From NCBI GenBank assembly GCA_023150535.1, contig JAKLKS010000012.1, positions 1 to 35,932 of the forward strand: a stretch of 35,932 nucleotides of DNA. Reading direction: 5' to 3'. Shown here piece after piece: positions 23,314 to 30,385 of this stretch. The position numbers were made by a program, and so were the translations under genes. The stretch is from Planctomycetota bacterium (GTDB taxonomy: Bacteria; Planctomycetota; JAJSAM01; JAKLKS01). The stretch's first letter is position 1. Every line of letters starts with the position of its first letter. Under the pieces are notes generated by a model. The model had not been told where the DNA came from. It made no database searches and saw only the letters and a list, made by a program, of their open reading frames with translations.

Positions 23314-23964
23314 CTAGCGGGGCTCCGTCTCCGCCTCGATCCGGTCGAGGATCTCCCGGGCCTTCTCCCGGCCCGGATCGAGGCGGAGCACCTCGGCGAG
23401 GCTCTCCTTCGACCCCTCCCGGTCCCCGGATTCGTAGCGCGCCCGCGCGAGGGCCATGTGGAGGTCGGGCTCCGAGGGGTGGAGCGCCGCCCCCCGCACC
23501 AGGGCCTCCGCCGCCCCGGCGGGGTTCCCCGAGAGGATGCGGGCCATGCCGAGGCTGAGCCAGGCGTGGGAGATCCCCGGGTCGGCCTCCACCACCGCCG
23601 CGAACTCCCGCTCGGCCTCGAGGTTCCTCCCCTGGCGCCCCAGCACCGAGCCGAGCCCGAGGCGCGCGAGGTGGAATCCCGGATCGGCCGCGAGGGCCCG
23701 CCGGTACCAGGCCTCCGCCTCGGGGAGCGCCCCCGCCGCCTCCTCCACGGCCCCGCGGGCGAAGAGCACGTCGGGGAGGCCGGGGGATCGGGCCTCCGCC
23801 TCCTCGAGGAGGGAGCGGGCGCCCTCGAGGTCCCCCTCCCGCGCCTTCGCCACCGCCGCCTTCGCGCGGGACCGCGCCGCCCCCTCGGCGGCCAGGGAGG
23901 CGCACCCGGCCGCGGCGGCGGCCGCCAGGAGGAGGGGGAGGAGCGCGACGCGGGGGATTCGCAC
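23314..23964 (-). CDS. TPR-repeat lipoprotein
   Basis: A 216-aa predicted lipoprotein with signal peptide and lipobox 'AAAAGC' (Cys near residue 21). Five or so tetratricopeptide-like helical pairs follow, for example 'AVAKAREGDLEGARSLLEEAEAR', split over residues 38-60, and 'AEAWYRRALAADPGF', 'AEREFAAVVEADPGIS', 'AAEALVRGAALHPSE' and 'SKESLAEVLRLDPG'. TPR proteins scaffold complexes; a PilW/PilF-like pilotin role is conceivable given the pilus genes 5 kb away, but that is a guess. It is convergent with ssb (15 bases between stops). Confidence 0.8.
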   Translation of the reverse strand: MRIPRVALLPLLLAAAAAAGCASLAAEGAARSRAKAAVAKAREGDLEGARSLLEEAEARSPGLPDVLFARGAVEEAAGALPEAEAWYRRALAADPGFHLARLGLGSVLGRQGRNLEAEREFAAVVEADPGISHAWLSLGMARILSGNPAGAAEALVRGAALHPSEPDLHMALARARYESGDREGSKESLAEVLRLDPGREKAREILDRIEAETEPR

Positions 23965-24074
23965 GGACGTGTCTCCGGGGCCGCGTCCAACCTATCCTGC
24001 GGGCCCCGCGCGCGAAAACCCCCCCGGGGCGCGGCGCCCCGCGTAGGATGGCCCCCCTCCCGCGGGAGCCCGCC

Positions 24075-24665
24075 ATGCCCGGAACGGAGCCGCCCTTCGT
24101 CCACCCCTCGGCCGTCGTGGATCCCGGCGCCGTCCTCGGCCCCGGGGTGAAGGTCTGGCACTTCTGCCACCTCATGGCCGGCGCCCGCGTCGGCGCCCGC
24201 ACCAGCCTCGGCCAGAACGCCTTCGTCGCCGGCGGCGCGGTCCTCGGGGAGGACTGCCGGGTGCAGAACAACGTCTCCCTCTACGACGGGGTGGTGCTCG
24301 AGGACGGGGTCTTCTGCGGCCCCTCCGTGGTCTTCACCAACGTGCGCAACCCCCGGGCCCGGGTCCCGCGCCGGCACGCCTTCCAGCGCACCCTCGTCCG
24401 CACCGGCGCCACCCTCGGCGCCAACGCCACGGTCCTCTGCGGGAACACCGTGGGCCGCCACGCCTTCGTGGGGGCCGGGGCGGTGGTGACCGGGGACGTG
24501 CCCGACCACGCCCTGGTCCTCGGCGTCCCCGCGAGGCTGGCGGGCTGGATGTGCTCCTGCGGGGAGCGGCTCGGCGTGCCGGGGGGGGACGGCTCCCGCG
24601 CCTGCGCCGCCTGCGGGGCCCGGTTCGTCGAGCGGGACGGAGGGCTCGCCCCTGCCGCCCCTTGA
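24075..24665 (+). CDS. Left-handed beta-helix N-acetyltransferase, WbpD/WlbB-like
   Basis: A 196-aa hexapeptide-repeat acyltransferase. 'FVHPSAVVDPGAVLGPGVKVWHFCHLMAGARVG' (read in pieces) and 'LGQNAFVAGGAVLG', 'QNNVSLYDGVVLEDGVFCGP' and 'VVFTNVRNPRARVPR' match WbpD/WlbB, which acetylate a UDP-3-amino sugar using acetyl-CoA in O-antigen synthesis. The C-terminus has a C-x-C...C-x2-C zinc-ribbon-like tail ('CSCGERLG', 'CAACGARF'). ATG 24075 with GGGAG upstream is preferred: the alternative ATG 24048 overlaps a TAGGAT -10-like hexamer (24044-24049). No other sugar genes are in the window. Confidence 0.85.
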   Translation: MPGTEPPFVHPSAVVDPGAVLGPGVKVWHFCHLMAGARVGARTSLGQNAFVAGGAVLGEDCRVQNNVSLYDGVVLEDGVFCGPSVVFTNVRNPRARVPRRHAFQRTLVRTGATLGANATVLCGNTVGRHAFVGAGAVVTGDVPDHALVLGVPARLAGWMCSCGERLGVPGGDGSRACAACGARFVERDGGLAPAAP

Positions 24666-25671
24666 GGCCGCCCTCGGAAGGCTCCTCCTCGGCGGGTCGG
24701 CGGCCCTCGGCCTCATCGTGGGCTCCTTCCTCAACGTGGTGATCCTCCGCCTCCCGGCGGGGATGTCCGTGGTCCGGCCCCGCTCCCGCTGCCCCGGCTG
24801 CGGGGCGGGGATCGCCTGGTACGACAACGTGCCGGTCCTGTCCTGGCTGCTCCTGAGGGCCCGGTGCCGCGGGTGCGGGACGGGGATCTCCTGGCGCTAC
24901 CCCTTCGTGGAGGCGCTGACGGGGGCGATCTTCGCCCTGGCGGCCTGGCTCCTCGTCCTGCGGTGGCGGGGGTGGACGGGGGACCCCCTCCGCCTGGCCC
25001 ACCTCGGGGTCGCCCAGGCCTTCGCGGCGGCCATGATCGCCCTCTCGGGCATCGACTTCGACCACCGCATCCTCCCGGACCGGATCACGAAGCCGGGCAT
25101 GGCGGCCGGTTTCCTCGCGAGCCTCCTCCTGCCACGGCTCCAGTCCCCCTCGGGCTCCTGGGGGATCCCCCCGGCGGGGGAGGCGGCGGTGCTCTCCGCC
25201 GCCGGCATGGTCCTCGGCTACGGGCTCCTGTGGGGCGTCGGGTGGCTCGGGGAGAGGGTGTTCCGCCGGGAGGCCATGGGGCTGGGGGACTGCAAGCTGC
25301 TCGCCATGATCGGCGCCTTCGCCGGGCCCGGCGGGGTCCTCCTCGCCGCCGGGGCGGGGATGGTGCTCGGCCTCCTCCTCGGCGCGGTGCAGCACCTGAG
25401 GACCCGGGACGCCGCCTTCCCCTTCGGGCCGGCGCTGGCGGCGGGGGGGCTCGGGGCGGTGCTGGCGAGGCGGGAGCTGCTGGAGGGGTACCACCGGGCC
25501 CAGGACCTCATGGCCGACCCGAGGGGGGGGCTCCTCCTGGCGGCCCTCTGCACGGGTCTCCTCCTCTGGATCCGCGGGAGGCTGCCGCGGGGGGTGTTCC
25601 TCGGCCTCCTGGTCCTCATGCTGGTCATGGCGGGGTTGAACCTCGCCCTGCTGGCCGCGGCGCCGGGGTAG
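24652..25671 (+). CDS. pilD: Prepilin peptidase / N-methyltransferase (A24 family)
   Basis: An inner-membrane aspartic protease of about 339 aa that cleaves prepilin leaders before Phe and methylates the new N-terminus. Visible are 'LIVGSFLNVVILRLP' in TM1, and the cytoplasmic Zn site 'CPGCGAGIAWYDNVPVLSW' with 'CRGCGTGISWRYP'. The catalytic Asps are in 'GIDFDHRILPD' and 'GLGDCKLLAMIGA'; a C-terminal pair of extra helices follows. A canonical start exists only at GTG 24718, which would remove most of TM1. The frame is open upstream, with CTG 24652 eight bases after GGAGG (24639-24643), so I propose CTG and a 14-base overlap with the acetyltransferase. It probably serves the pilins at 33.7-35.9 kb. 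Confidence 0.88.
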   Translation: MPPLEAALGRLLLGGSAALGLIVGSFLNVVILRLPAGMSVVRPRSRCPGCGAGIAWYDNVPVLSWLLLRARCRGCGTGISWRYPFVEALTGAIFALAAWLLVLRWRGWTGDPLRLAHLGVAQAFAAAMIALSGIDFDHRILPDRITKPGMAAGFLASLLLPRLQSPSGSWGIPPAGEAAVLSAAGMVLGYGLLWGVGWLGERVFRREAMGLGDCKLLAMIGAFAGPGGVLLAAGAGMVLGLLLGAVQHLRTRDAAFPFGPALAAGGLGAVLARRELLEGYHRAQDLMADPRGGLLLAALCTGLLLWIRGRLPRGVFLGLLVLMLVMAGLNLALLAAAPG

Positions 25672-25678
25672 AGGGGCC

Positions 25679-25697
25679 GGGAGGAGGGCCTCCTCCC
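25679..25697 (+). terminator. Candidate terminator hairpin after pilD
   Basis: GGGAGGAG at 25679-25686 pairs with CTCCTCCC at 25690-25697 around GGC, eight bases past the pilD stop. The following bases are C-rich with few Ts. Confidence 0.4.
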
Positions 25698-25800
25698 CCC
25701 GGGGCCCTTCCCCGGCTCCTCTTCTCCACACCGGCGCTCCCTCCCTGCCGGCCCCCCCTCCCTCCGCCCGGGGGATCCGCCTTGTGGGCGTAAGTTCAAT

Positions 25801-25895
25801 GTCCCCAACAGGTTGTATGCTGATCCCGGATGCCAGGAGGGGCACGATTGCACAAGATGGGGGGGAGGAATCGGGGATAGTCCCCAACAAATTGT
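25801..25895. repeat. Two 16-bp direct repeats upstream of the OmpA-type promoter
   Basis: GTCCCCAACAGGTTGT at 25801-25816 and GTCCCCAACAAATTGT at 25880-25895 differ at two positions and start 79 bases apart. The second ends ten bases before the -35 box and contains the small palindrome ACAAATTGT. Spacing and position suit paired binding sites for a regulator. Confidence 0.55.
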
Positions 25896-25905
25896 GGAAA
25901 TCCCC

Positions 25906-25934
25906 TTGACTCCCCGGCCCCGGTGGGGTACCCT
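25906..25934 (+). promoter_or_regulatory. Sigma70-type promoter of the OmpA-type gene
   Basis: TTGACT (25906-25911) and TACCCT (25929-25934) are separated by exactly 17 bases. The leader would be about 95 bases, ending in GGAGGAAGGA before the ATG at 26035. It is the best consensus match in the window. Confidence 0.75.
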
Positions 25935-26034
25935 CCATGGCGTATCGGGGGCCCCTCCGGGATCACCGGGCGGTGATTCCGCGGGGGGACGGCTCCCCGG
26001 TCCCCCGGGACCGGGCTCTGGGAGGAAGGAAGAC

Positions 26035-26763
26035 ATGAAGCGTCTCGCCGGACTCGGACTGCTCACCCTGGCCGCCGGCCTCGCCGCCTCGGGATGCGCC
26101 TCCACCGGGGCCGACTGGCGCGAGCGCTACCTGGAGAAGGAGCGGGACGCCAGCGACCTCGCCTCCCAGCTCTCCGAGGAGCGCAACGCCCACTCCACCG
26201 CCGTCGCCCAGCTCGAGGAGGCCCGCGCCCGCATCACCGACCTGGAGGGCGAGAACGCCTCCCTCCGGAGCCGCCCCGCCGAGGCCGCCGCCCCCGCCCC
26301 CGCCGGCGACGAGATGGGCGACACGCTGGCCCGCCTCAAGCAGCAGGGCATGGACGCCTACCAGACCGCCGACGGGAACATCGCCATCGTCATCCCCTCG
26401 GACATCAACTTCGCCGCGGGCTCCAAGGACCTCACCGGCCCCGGCAAGGCGGCGGTCGGGCAGGTCGCGAAGGAGCTCGACGGCCAGTTCGCCGGCTACA
26501 CGGTCCGGATCGAGGGCCACACCGACGGCGACCCCATCCGGAAGTCGAAGTTCACCGACAACTTCGAGCTCGGCGCCGAGAGGGCGCTGACGGTCCTGCG
26601 GTCGCTCGTCAAGGACCACGGGCTCGCCCCGGAGCGGCTCATCGCCGCCACCCGCGGGGAGACGGTGCCCGTGGCCGACAACAAGTCCGAGAAGGGCAAG
26701 GCCCGCAACCGCCGCGTCGAGGTCGTCGTGATGGTCCCGAAGGACGCCGCGCTGGCCAAGTAG
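26035..26763 (+). CDS. OmpA-family peptidoglycan-associated lipoprotein with coiled coil
   Basis: A 242-aa predicted lipoprotein. The signal peptide ends in 'LAASGC' (Cys near 21). Residues about 30-80 form a coiled coil ('SQLSEERNAHSTAVAQLEEA'), and an Ala/Pro linker follows. An OmpA/MotB C-terminal domain (about 105-238) has 'INFAAGSKDLTGPGKAAV', 'VRIEGHTDGDPI', 'FELGAERALTVLRSL' and 'KARNRRVEVVVMVP'. Such domains grip peptidoglycan, so the protein probably ties the outer membrane to the wall. It is monocistronic: a clear promoter precedes it and a strong terminator follows at 26918-26953. A GGAGGAAGGA binding site supports ATG 26035. Confidence 0.9.
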   Translation: MKRLAGLGLLTLAAGLAASGCASTGADWRERYLEKERDASDLASQLSEERNAHSTAVAQLEEARARITDLEGENASLRSRPAEAAAPAPAGDEMGDTLARLKQQGMDAYQTADGNIAIVIPSDINFAAGSKDLTGPGKAAVGQVAKELDGQFAGYTVRIEGHTDGDPIRKSKFTDNFELGAERALTVLRSLVKDHGLAPERLIAATRGETVPVADNKSEKGKARNRRVEVVVMVPKDAALAK

Positions 26764-26805
26764 CACCCGCGCAACCGGCACCCGCGCAATCAGCACCCGC
26801 AAAGG
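26763..26805. repeat. 15-bp tandem repeat, about 2.7 copies
   Basis: Units of GCACCCGCGCAAYCR start at 26763, 26778 and 26793, the third shortened. They begin at the last base of the OmpA-type stop codon. They may have arisen by slippage; there is no sign of function. Confidence 0.6.
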
Positions 26806-27069
26806 AGGCGCACCCACCACAGACTCCCGACATTCCGGCCCGGGCGGGGCACCCAACCCATCTCCTATCCACTTCGCCCACTCCAACCCAACCCGCCTCG
26901 CCCGCCGGAACCCAAGAGGAGGCCGTCCCGAGAGGGGCGGCCTCCTTCCTTTCCGGGAGCGTGACCGGACCGCGTTCCGCGCCCCGCTCCCGGCGGAATC
27001 CCCCCCCGGGCCCCCCCGCGCCTCCCTTACGATGGCCCCGCCGCCGGTCCAACGGGGAGGAACCCATCC
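26764..27069. other. 306-base gap between the OmpA-type and EF-G-like genes
   Basis: The gap holds the short tandem repeat, a C-rich purine-poor stretch (about 26815-26905), the strong terminator at 26918-26953, and a TACGAT -10-like hexamer (27028-27033) 37 bases before the EF-G-like ATG. I see no gene. Confidence 0.6.
26918..26953 (+). terminator. Intrinsic terminator of the OmpA-type gene
   Basis: GGAGGCCGTCCC (26918-26929) pairs with GGGGCGGCCTCC (26934-26945) over 12 bp with one G-U, closed by the tetraloop GAGA. TTCCTTTC follows directly. It is the clearest terminator in the window. Confidence 0.85.
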
Positions 27070-29115
27070 ATGGCTCCATCGAGCGCCGACATCCGCACCC
27101 TCGCCCTCGCCGGGCACGGGGACACGGGCAAGACGACGCTGGCCGAGGCGATGCTGTTCCGGGCGGGGGCGATCAAGAGGCAGGGCCGGGTGTCGGAGGG
27201 GAGCACGACCCTCGATCACGACCAGGACGAGAAGGAGGCGCGCCACAGCATCGACGCCTCGGTGGGGCGGCTGGAGTGGAAGGGCCGGCGCTTCTACCTC
27301 GTGGACACGCCGGGGTACCCGGACTTCATCGGGGCCGCCCTGTCCGCCTTCCCCGCCGTGGAATCGGTCCTCCTCTGCGTGAACGCCGCCCGCGGGGTGT
27401 CGGTGAACACCCGGCGCATGTGGGACGCGGCCACCCAGGCCGGCAAGGCCCGGGTCATCGTGGTGACGAAGATCGACGCGGAGAACCTCGACCTGCCGGG
27501 GCTCGTCCGCGAGCTGCGCGAGACCTTCGGCGAGGGGGTCCTCCCCGTGAACCTCCCCGTCGGGCGCGGCCCCGCCGTCAAGGAGGTCGTCTCCGTCCTG
27601 GCCCTCCCCCACGTCCCGCGGCACGAGGACGTCGAGGGGGACGAGGCCGAGGCCCGCCGCTCCCTCGTGGACAAGGTCGTGGAGGAGGACGAGGCCCTGA
27701 TGACGAAGTACCTCGAGGGGGAGGCCCCCGGGGACCAGGAGCTGCGGCAGGCCCTGGGGCACGCCATCGGGTCGGGGAACATCGTCCCCGTCCTCTTCAC
27801 CGCCCCCGAGAAGGGGATCGGCGTGGCCGAGCTCCTCGACTTCGTGGAGGCCGAGCTCCCCGGGGCCGACGGGGAGCTCCACCACCCGCTCCGGGACGCG
27901 GAGGGAGCCGCCCCGATCACCCTGCGCTCCAACGCCCCCTTCTGCGCCGTCGTCTGGAAGACCGCCATCGACTCCTTCGTCGGGAAGCAGTCCTTCCTGC
28001 GCATCCTCTCCGGGACCTTCCGGGAGGGCATGGAGGTCCTCGTCCCCCGCACGGGGCGCACGGAGAAGCTCGCCCACGGCTTCCTGCCCCAGGGGAAGGA
28101 GGAGACCCCCGTGAAGGAGGCCGTCGCGGGCGAGATCCTGGTCGTCACGAAGATCGAGGGGCTGGCGCTGGGCGACACGCTCTGCGACCCGGCCCGCCCG
28201 GTGCGCTACGCCCCCCTCGCCTGGCCCGACTCCATGGTCTCCCTCGCGCTGGAGGCGAAGTCGAGCAACGACGAGCAGAAGCTCGGCCCCGCGCTCTCGA
28301 AGCTGATGGAGGAGGACCCGACCTTCCGGGTCGAGGTCCACCGCGAGACCAAGGAGCGGGTCGCCTCGGGGATGAGCGGCCTCCACCTGCAGGCCGTCCT
28401 CGGCCGCCTGAAGCGGCGCTTCCACCTCGACGTCGCGACCCACGTCCCCCGCATCCCCTACCGGGAGACCGTCCAGGGGCGGGCCGAGGGGCACCACCGG
28501 CACAAGAAGCAGACCGGCGGCCGGGGCCAGTTCGCCGAGGTCTACGTCCGGGTCTGGGCGAAGGAGCGGGGGAGCGGGTTCGAGTTCGTGGACTCCGTCG
28601 TCGGGGGCACCGTGCCCCGCCAGTTCATCCCCGCCGTGGAGAAGGGGGCGCGGGCGGCCCTCGAGAAGGGGTTCCTCGCCGGCTACCCCGTCGTGGACGT
28701 GGCCCTGGAGCTCTACGACGGCAAGGACCACCCGGTGGATTCCTCCGAGGCCTCCTTCAAGCTGGCGGGGGAGAGGGGGTTCCGGGACGCCTTCCTCAAG
28801 GCGAAGCCCGTCCTGCTCGAGCCGGTGATGCGCCTGGGGATCGTCATCCCCTCCCGCTTCATGGGGGACATCACCGGGGACCTCAACAAGAGGCGCGGCC
28901 GCATCCAGGGCATGGACTCCCGGGGCTCCCTCCAGGTCATCGAGGCGCTGGTCCCGCTGGCGGAGATCCCCAACTACTCCACCGAGCTCCGCTCCATCAC
29001 CGGCGGCGAGGGCTCCTACTCCATGGTCCACGACCACTACGACGTCGTGCCGAACTCGCTGGCCGAGGCCATCATCTCCCGCCACTCGAAGCCGGGCGAG
29101 GAGGACGAGGAGTAG
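27070..29115 (+). CDS. Elongation factor G-like GTPase (EF-G paralogue)
   Basis: A 681-aa translational GTPase. The P-loop is 'AGHGDTGKTT' (G15-T22; EF-G proper usually has A-H-I-D-A-G-K-T-T). Switch II is 'LVDTPGYPDF', and the base-specificity motif is T-K-I-D. Domain II follows with 'LRSNAPFCAVVWKT' and 'GFLPQGKEE'. Domain III holds 'LSKLMEEDPTFRVEVHRETKE' (in two pieces), domain IV holds 'KKQTGGRGQFAEVYVRV', and domain V has 'RRGRIQGMDSRGSLQVIEA'. It resembles the EF-G-like (EF-G2/FusA2-type) paralogues more than canonical FusA, because of the GHGDTGK loop and the lack of str-operon neighbours. It may act in translocation or recycling. ATG 27070 follows GGGGAGG. Confidence 0.88.
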   Translation: MAPSSADIRTLALAGHGDTGKTTLAEAMLFRAGAIKRQGRVSEGSTTLDHDQDEKEARHSIDASVGRLEWKGRRFYLVDTPGYPDFIGAALSAFPAVESVLLCVNAARGVSVNTRRMWDAATQAGKARVIVVTKIDAENLDLPGLVRELRETFGEGVLPVNLPVGRGPAVKEVVSVLALPHVPRHEDVEGDEAEARRSLVDKVVEEDEALMTKYLEGEAPGDQELRQALGHAIGSGNIVPVLFTAPEKGIGVAELLDFVEAELPGADGELHHPLRDAEGAAPITLRSNAPFCAVVWKTAIDSFVGKQSFLRILSGTFREGMEVLVPRTGRTEKLAHGFLPQGKEETPVKEAVAGEILVVTKIEGLALGDTLCDPARPVRYAPLAWPDSMVSLALEAKSSNDEQKLGPALSKLMEEDPTFRVEVHRETKERVASGMSGLHLQAVLGRLKRRFHLDVATHVPRIPYRETVQGRAEGHHRHKKQTGGRGQFAEVYVRVWAKERGSGFEFVDSVVGGTVPRQFIPAVEKGARAALEKGFLAGYPVVDVALELYDGKDHPVDSSEASFKLAGERGFRDAFLKAKPVLLEPVMRLGIVIPSRFMGDITGDLNKRRGRIQGMDSRGSLQVIEALVPLAEIPNYSTELRSITGGEGSYSMVHDHYDVVPNSLAEAIISRHSKPGEEDEE

Positions 29116-29138
29116 CCGGAAACGCGGTGCGTTCCCGG
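29116..29138 (+). terminator. Candidate terminator hairpin after the EF-G-like gene
   Basis: CCGGAAACGC at 29116-29125 and GCGTTCCCGG at 29129-29138 pair with one mismatch around a three-base loop, directly after the stop codon. No T-run follows. A TAACCT -10-like hexamer at 29151-29156 may begin the pil operon. Confidence 0.4.
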
Positions 29139-29240
29139 CCCCCGGCGGTGTAACCTTTCCGGGACGCTACCCGGTCCCCCGGTGGGACCCGGTCCGCGTC
29201 GGATTCCCCCGCTCCGGGGACGGAAGGGAGGTCGGCTGCC

Positions 29241-30305
29241 TTGGTCACCATCGAGGAACTGCTCCAGCTCATGGTCCAGAGGGGGGGCTCCGACCTCCAC
29301 TGCACGGCGGGGGCCCCTCCCAAGATCCGGGTGCACGGGGAGATGCTCTCCACGGAGCACGACGTCTTCACGCCGGACATGACGCAGAAGCTGGTCTACT
29401 CCTTCCTCACCTCCGACCAGATCGCGAAGTTCGAGAAGAACCTCGAGCTCGACCTCTCCTTCGGCGTCGACGGCCTCGGCCGGTTCCGCGTCAACGTCTT
29501 CCAGCAGAGGGGCGCCGTGGGCTGCGTGCTCCGCATCATCCCCTACGAGATCAAGAACTTCACCCAGCTCGGCCTGCCCATCGACGTCTGCACCAAGCTG
29601 TGCCGCGAGCCGAAGGGGCTCATCCTGGTCACCGGGGCCACGGGCTCCGGCAAGTCCACGACCATGGCCGCGATGATCAACGAGATCAACGAGACCGAGC
29701 AGGTCCACATCATCACCATCGAGGACCCCATCGAGTTCGTGCACAGGAACAAGAAGGCCCTCTTCAACCAGCGCGAGGTGGGCTCCGACACCCACGGCTT
29801 CAAGGAGGCGCTGAAGAGCGTGCTCCGCCAGGACCCCGACGTCGTGCTCGTGGGCGAGATGCGCGACCAGGAGACCATCGAGGCCGCCCTGACGCTGGCC
29901 GAGACGGGCCACCTGACCTTCGGGACCCTGCACACGTCGGACACCGTCCAGACCATCTCCCGCATCGTGGACGTGTTCCCGGCCTACCAGCAGCAGCAGA
30001 TCCGCACCCAGCTCGCCTTCTCCCTGGTGGGGGTGTTCTGCCAGCAGCTGATCCCGAAGACCGGGGGCAAGGGCCGCGTCATGGCCGCGGAGATCATGAT
30101 CTCCAACGCCGCCGTCAAGGCCCTCATCCGCGACGACAAGGCCCACCAGATCTACTCCATCATCCAGACCGGCGGGAAGCTGGGCATGAAGACGATGAAC
30201 CAGTCCCTGGCGGACCACGTCAAGAGCGGCGCCATCACCATGGACGAGGCGATGACGAGGACCACGGACACCGAGGACCTCAAGCGGCTGCTGGCGCGGA
30301 GCTGA
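29241..30305 (+). CDS. pilT: Type IV pilus twitching motility ATPase PilT
   Basis: A 354-aa hexameric retraction ATPase of typical PilT length. The N-terminal PAS-like domain begins 'TIEELLQLMVQRGGSDLH' (S-D-L-H signature). Walker A is 'VTGATGSGKSTT' near residues 128-139. The Asp box is 'IITIEDPIEFVH', Walker B is 'DVVLVGEMRDQETI', and the His box is 'TGHLTFGTLHTSDTVQTI'. The PilT-specific 'AEIMISNAAV' and the late 'LGMKTMNQSL' are present. The start is TTG 29241 with GGGAGG nine bases upstream. It heads a pilT-pilB-pilC run on the plus strand. Confidence 0.97.
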   Translation: MVTIEELLQLMVQRGGSDLHCTAGAPPKIRVHGEMLSTEHDVFTPDMTQKLVYSFLTSDQIAKFEKNLELDLSFGVDGLGRFRVNVFQQRGAVGCVLRIIPYEIKNFTQLGLPIDVCTKLCREPKGLILVTGATGSGKSTTMAAMINEINETEQVHIITIEDPIEFVHRNKKALFNQREVGSDTHGFKEALKSVLRQDPDVVLVGEMRDQETIEAALTLAETGHLTFGTLHTSDTVQTISRIVDVFPAYQQQQIRTQLAFSLVGVFCQQLIPKTGGKGRVMAAEIMISNAAVKALIRDDKAHQIYSIIQTGGKLGMKTMNQSLADHVKSGAITMDEAMTRTTDTEDLKRLLARS

Positions 30306-30309
30306 GCCG

Positions 30310-30373
30310 GCCGGGACGGCGACGGAACGGACCGGGGCGGGACGGGACGGGACGGGGCGGACGGGACGGGGCG
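30310..30373. repeat. GGGAC-type simple repeat in the pilT-pilB spacer
   Basis: The 80-base spacer is made largely of GGGAC/GGGGC pentamers (densest at 30336-30373). It is purine-rich on the plus strand, with the pilB ribosome binding site (AAAGGAG) right after it. It is likely a slippage-prone microsatellite. Confidence 0.6.
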
Positions 30374-30385
30374 AAAGGAGCGCAC

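Larger units (their letters stand above)
25672..26034. other. 363-base regulatory gap before the OmpA-type gene
   Basis: This stretch holds a terminator-like hairpin after pilD, a patch (about 25780-25910) clearly less GC-rich than the surroundings, two direct repeats, and a good promoter. No convincing ORF is present; an open frame running into the OmpA-type gene from 25813 lacks a ribosome binding site. Confidence 0.6.

Noticed and set aside
24718-25671. Prepilin peptidase starting at GTG 24718
   Set aside because: It would lose most of the first membrane helix; the frame is open further upstream and a ribosome binding site fits CTG 24652.
25838-25855. Sigma54-like promoter around GGGGCACGATTGCAC
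   Set aside because: The GG and GC elements are only seven bases apart, not the required ten; the nearby TTGACT-N17-TACCCT explains transcription.
30310-30373. GGGAC repeats as a CRISPR or iteron array
   Set aside because: Units are five bases, without spacers, and sit between pilT and pilB; this is a simple microsatellite.
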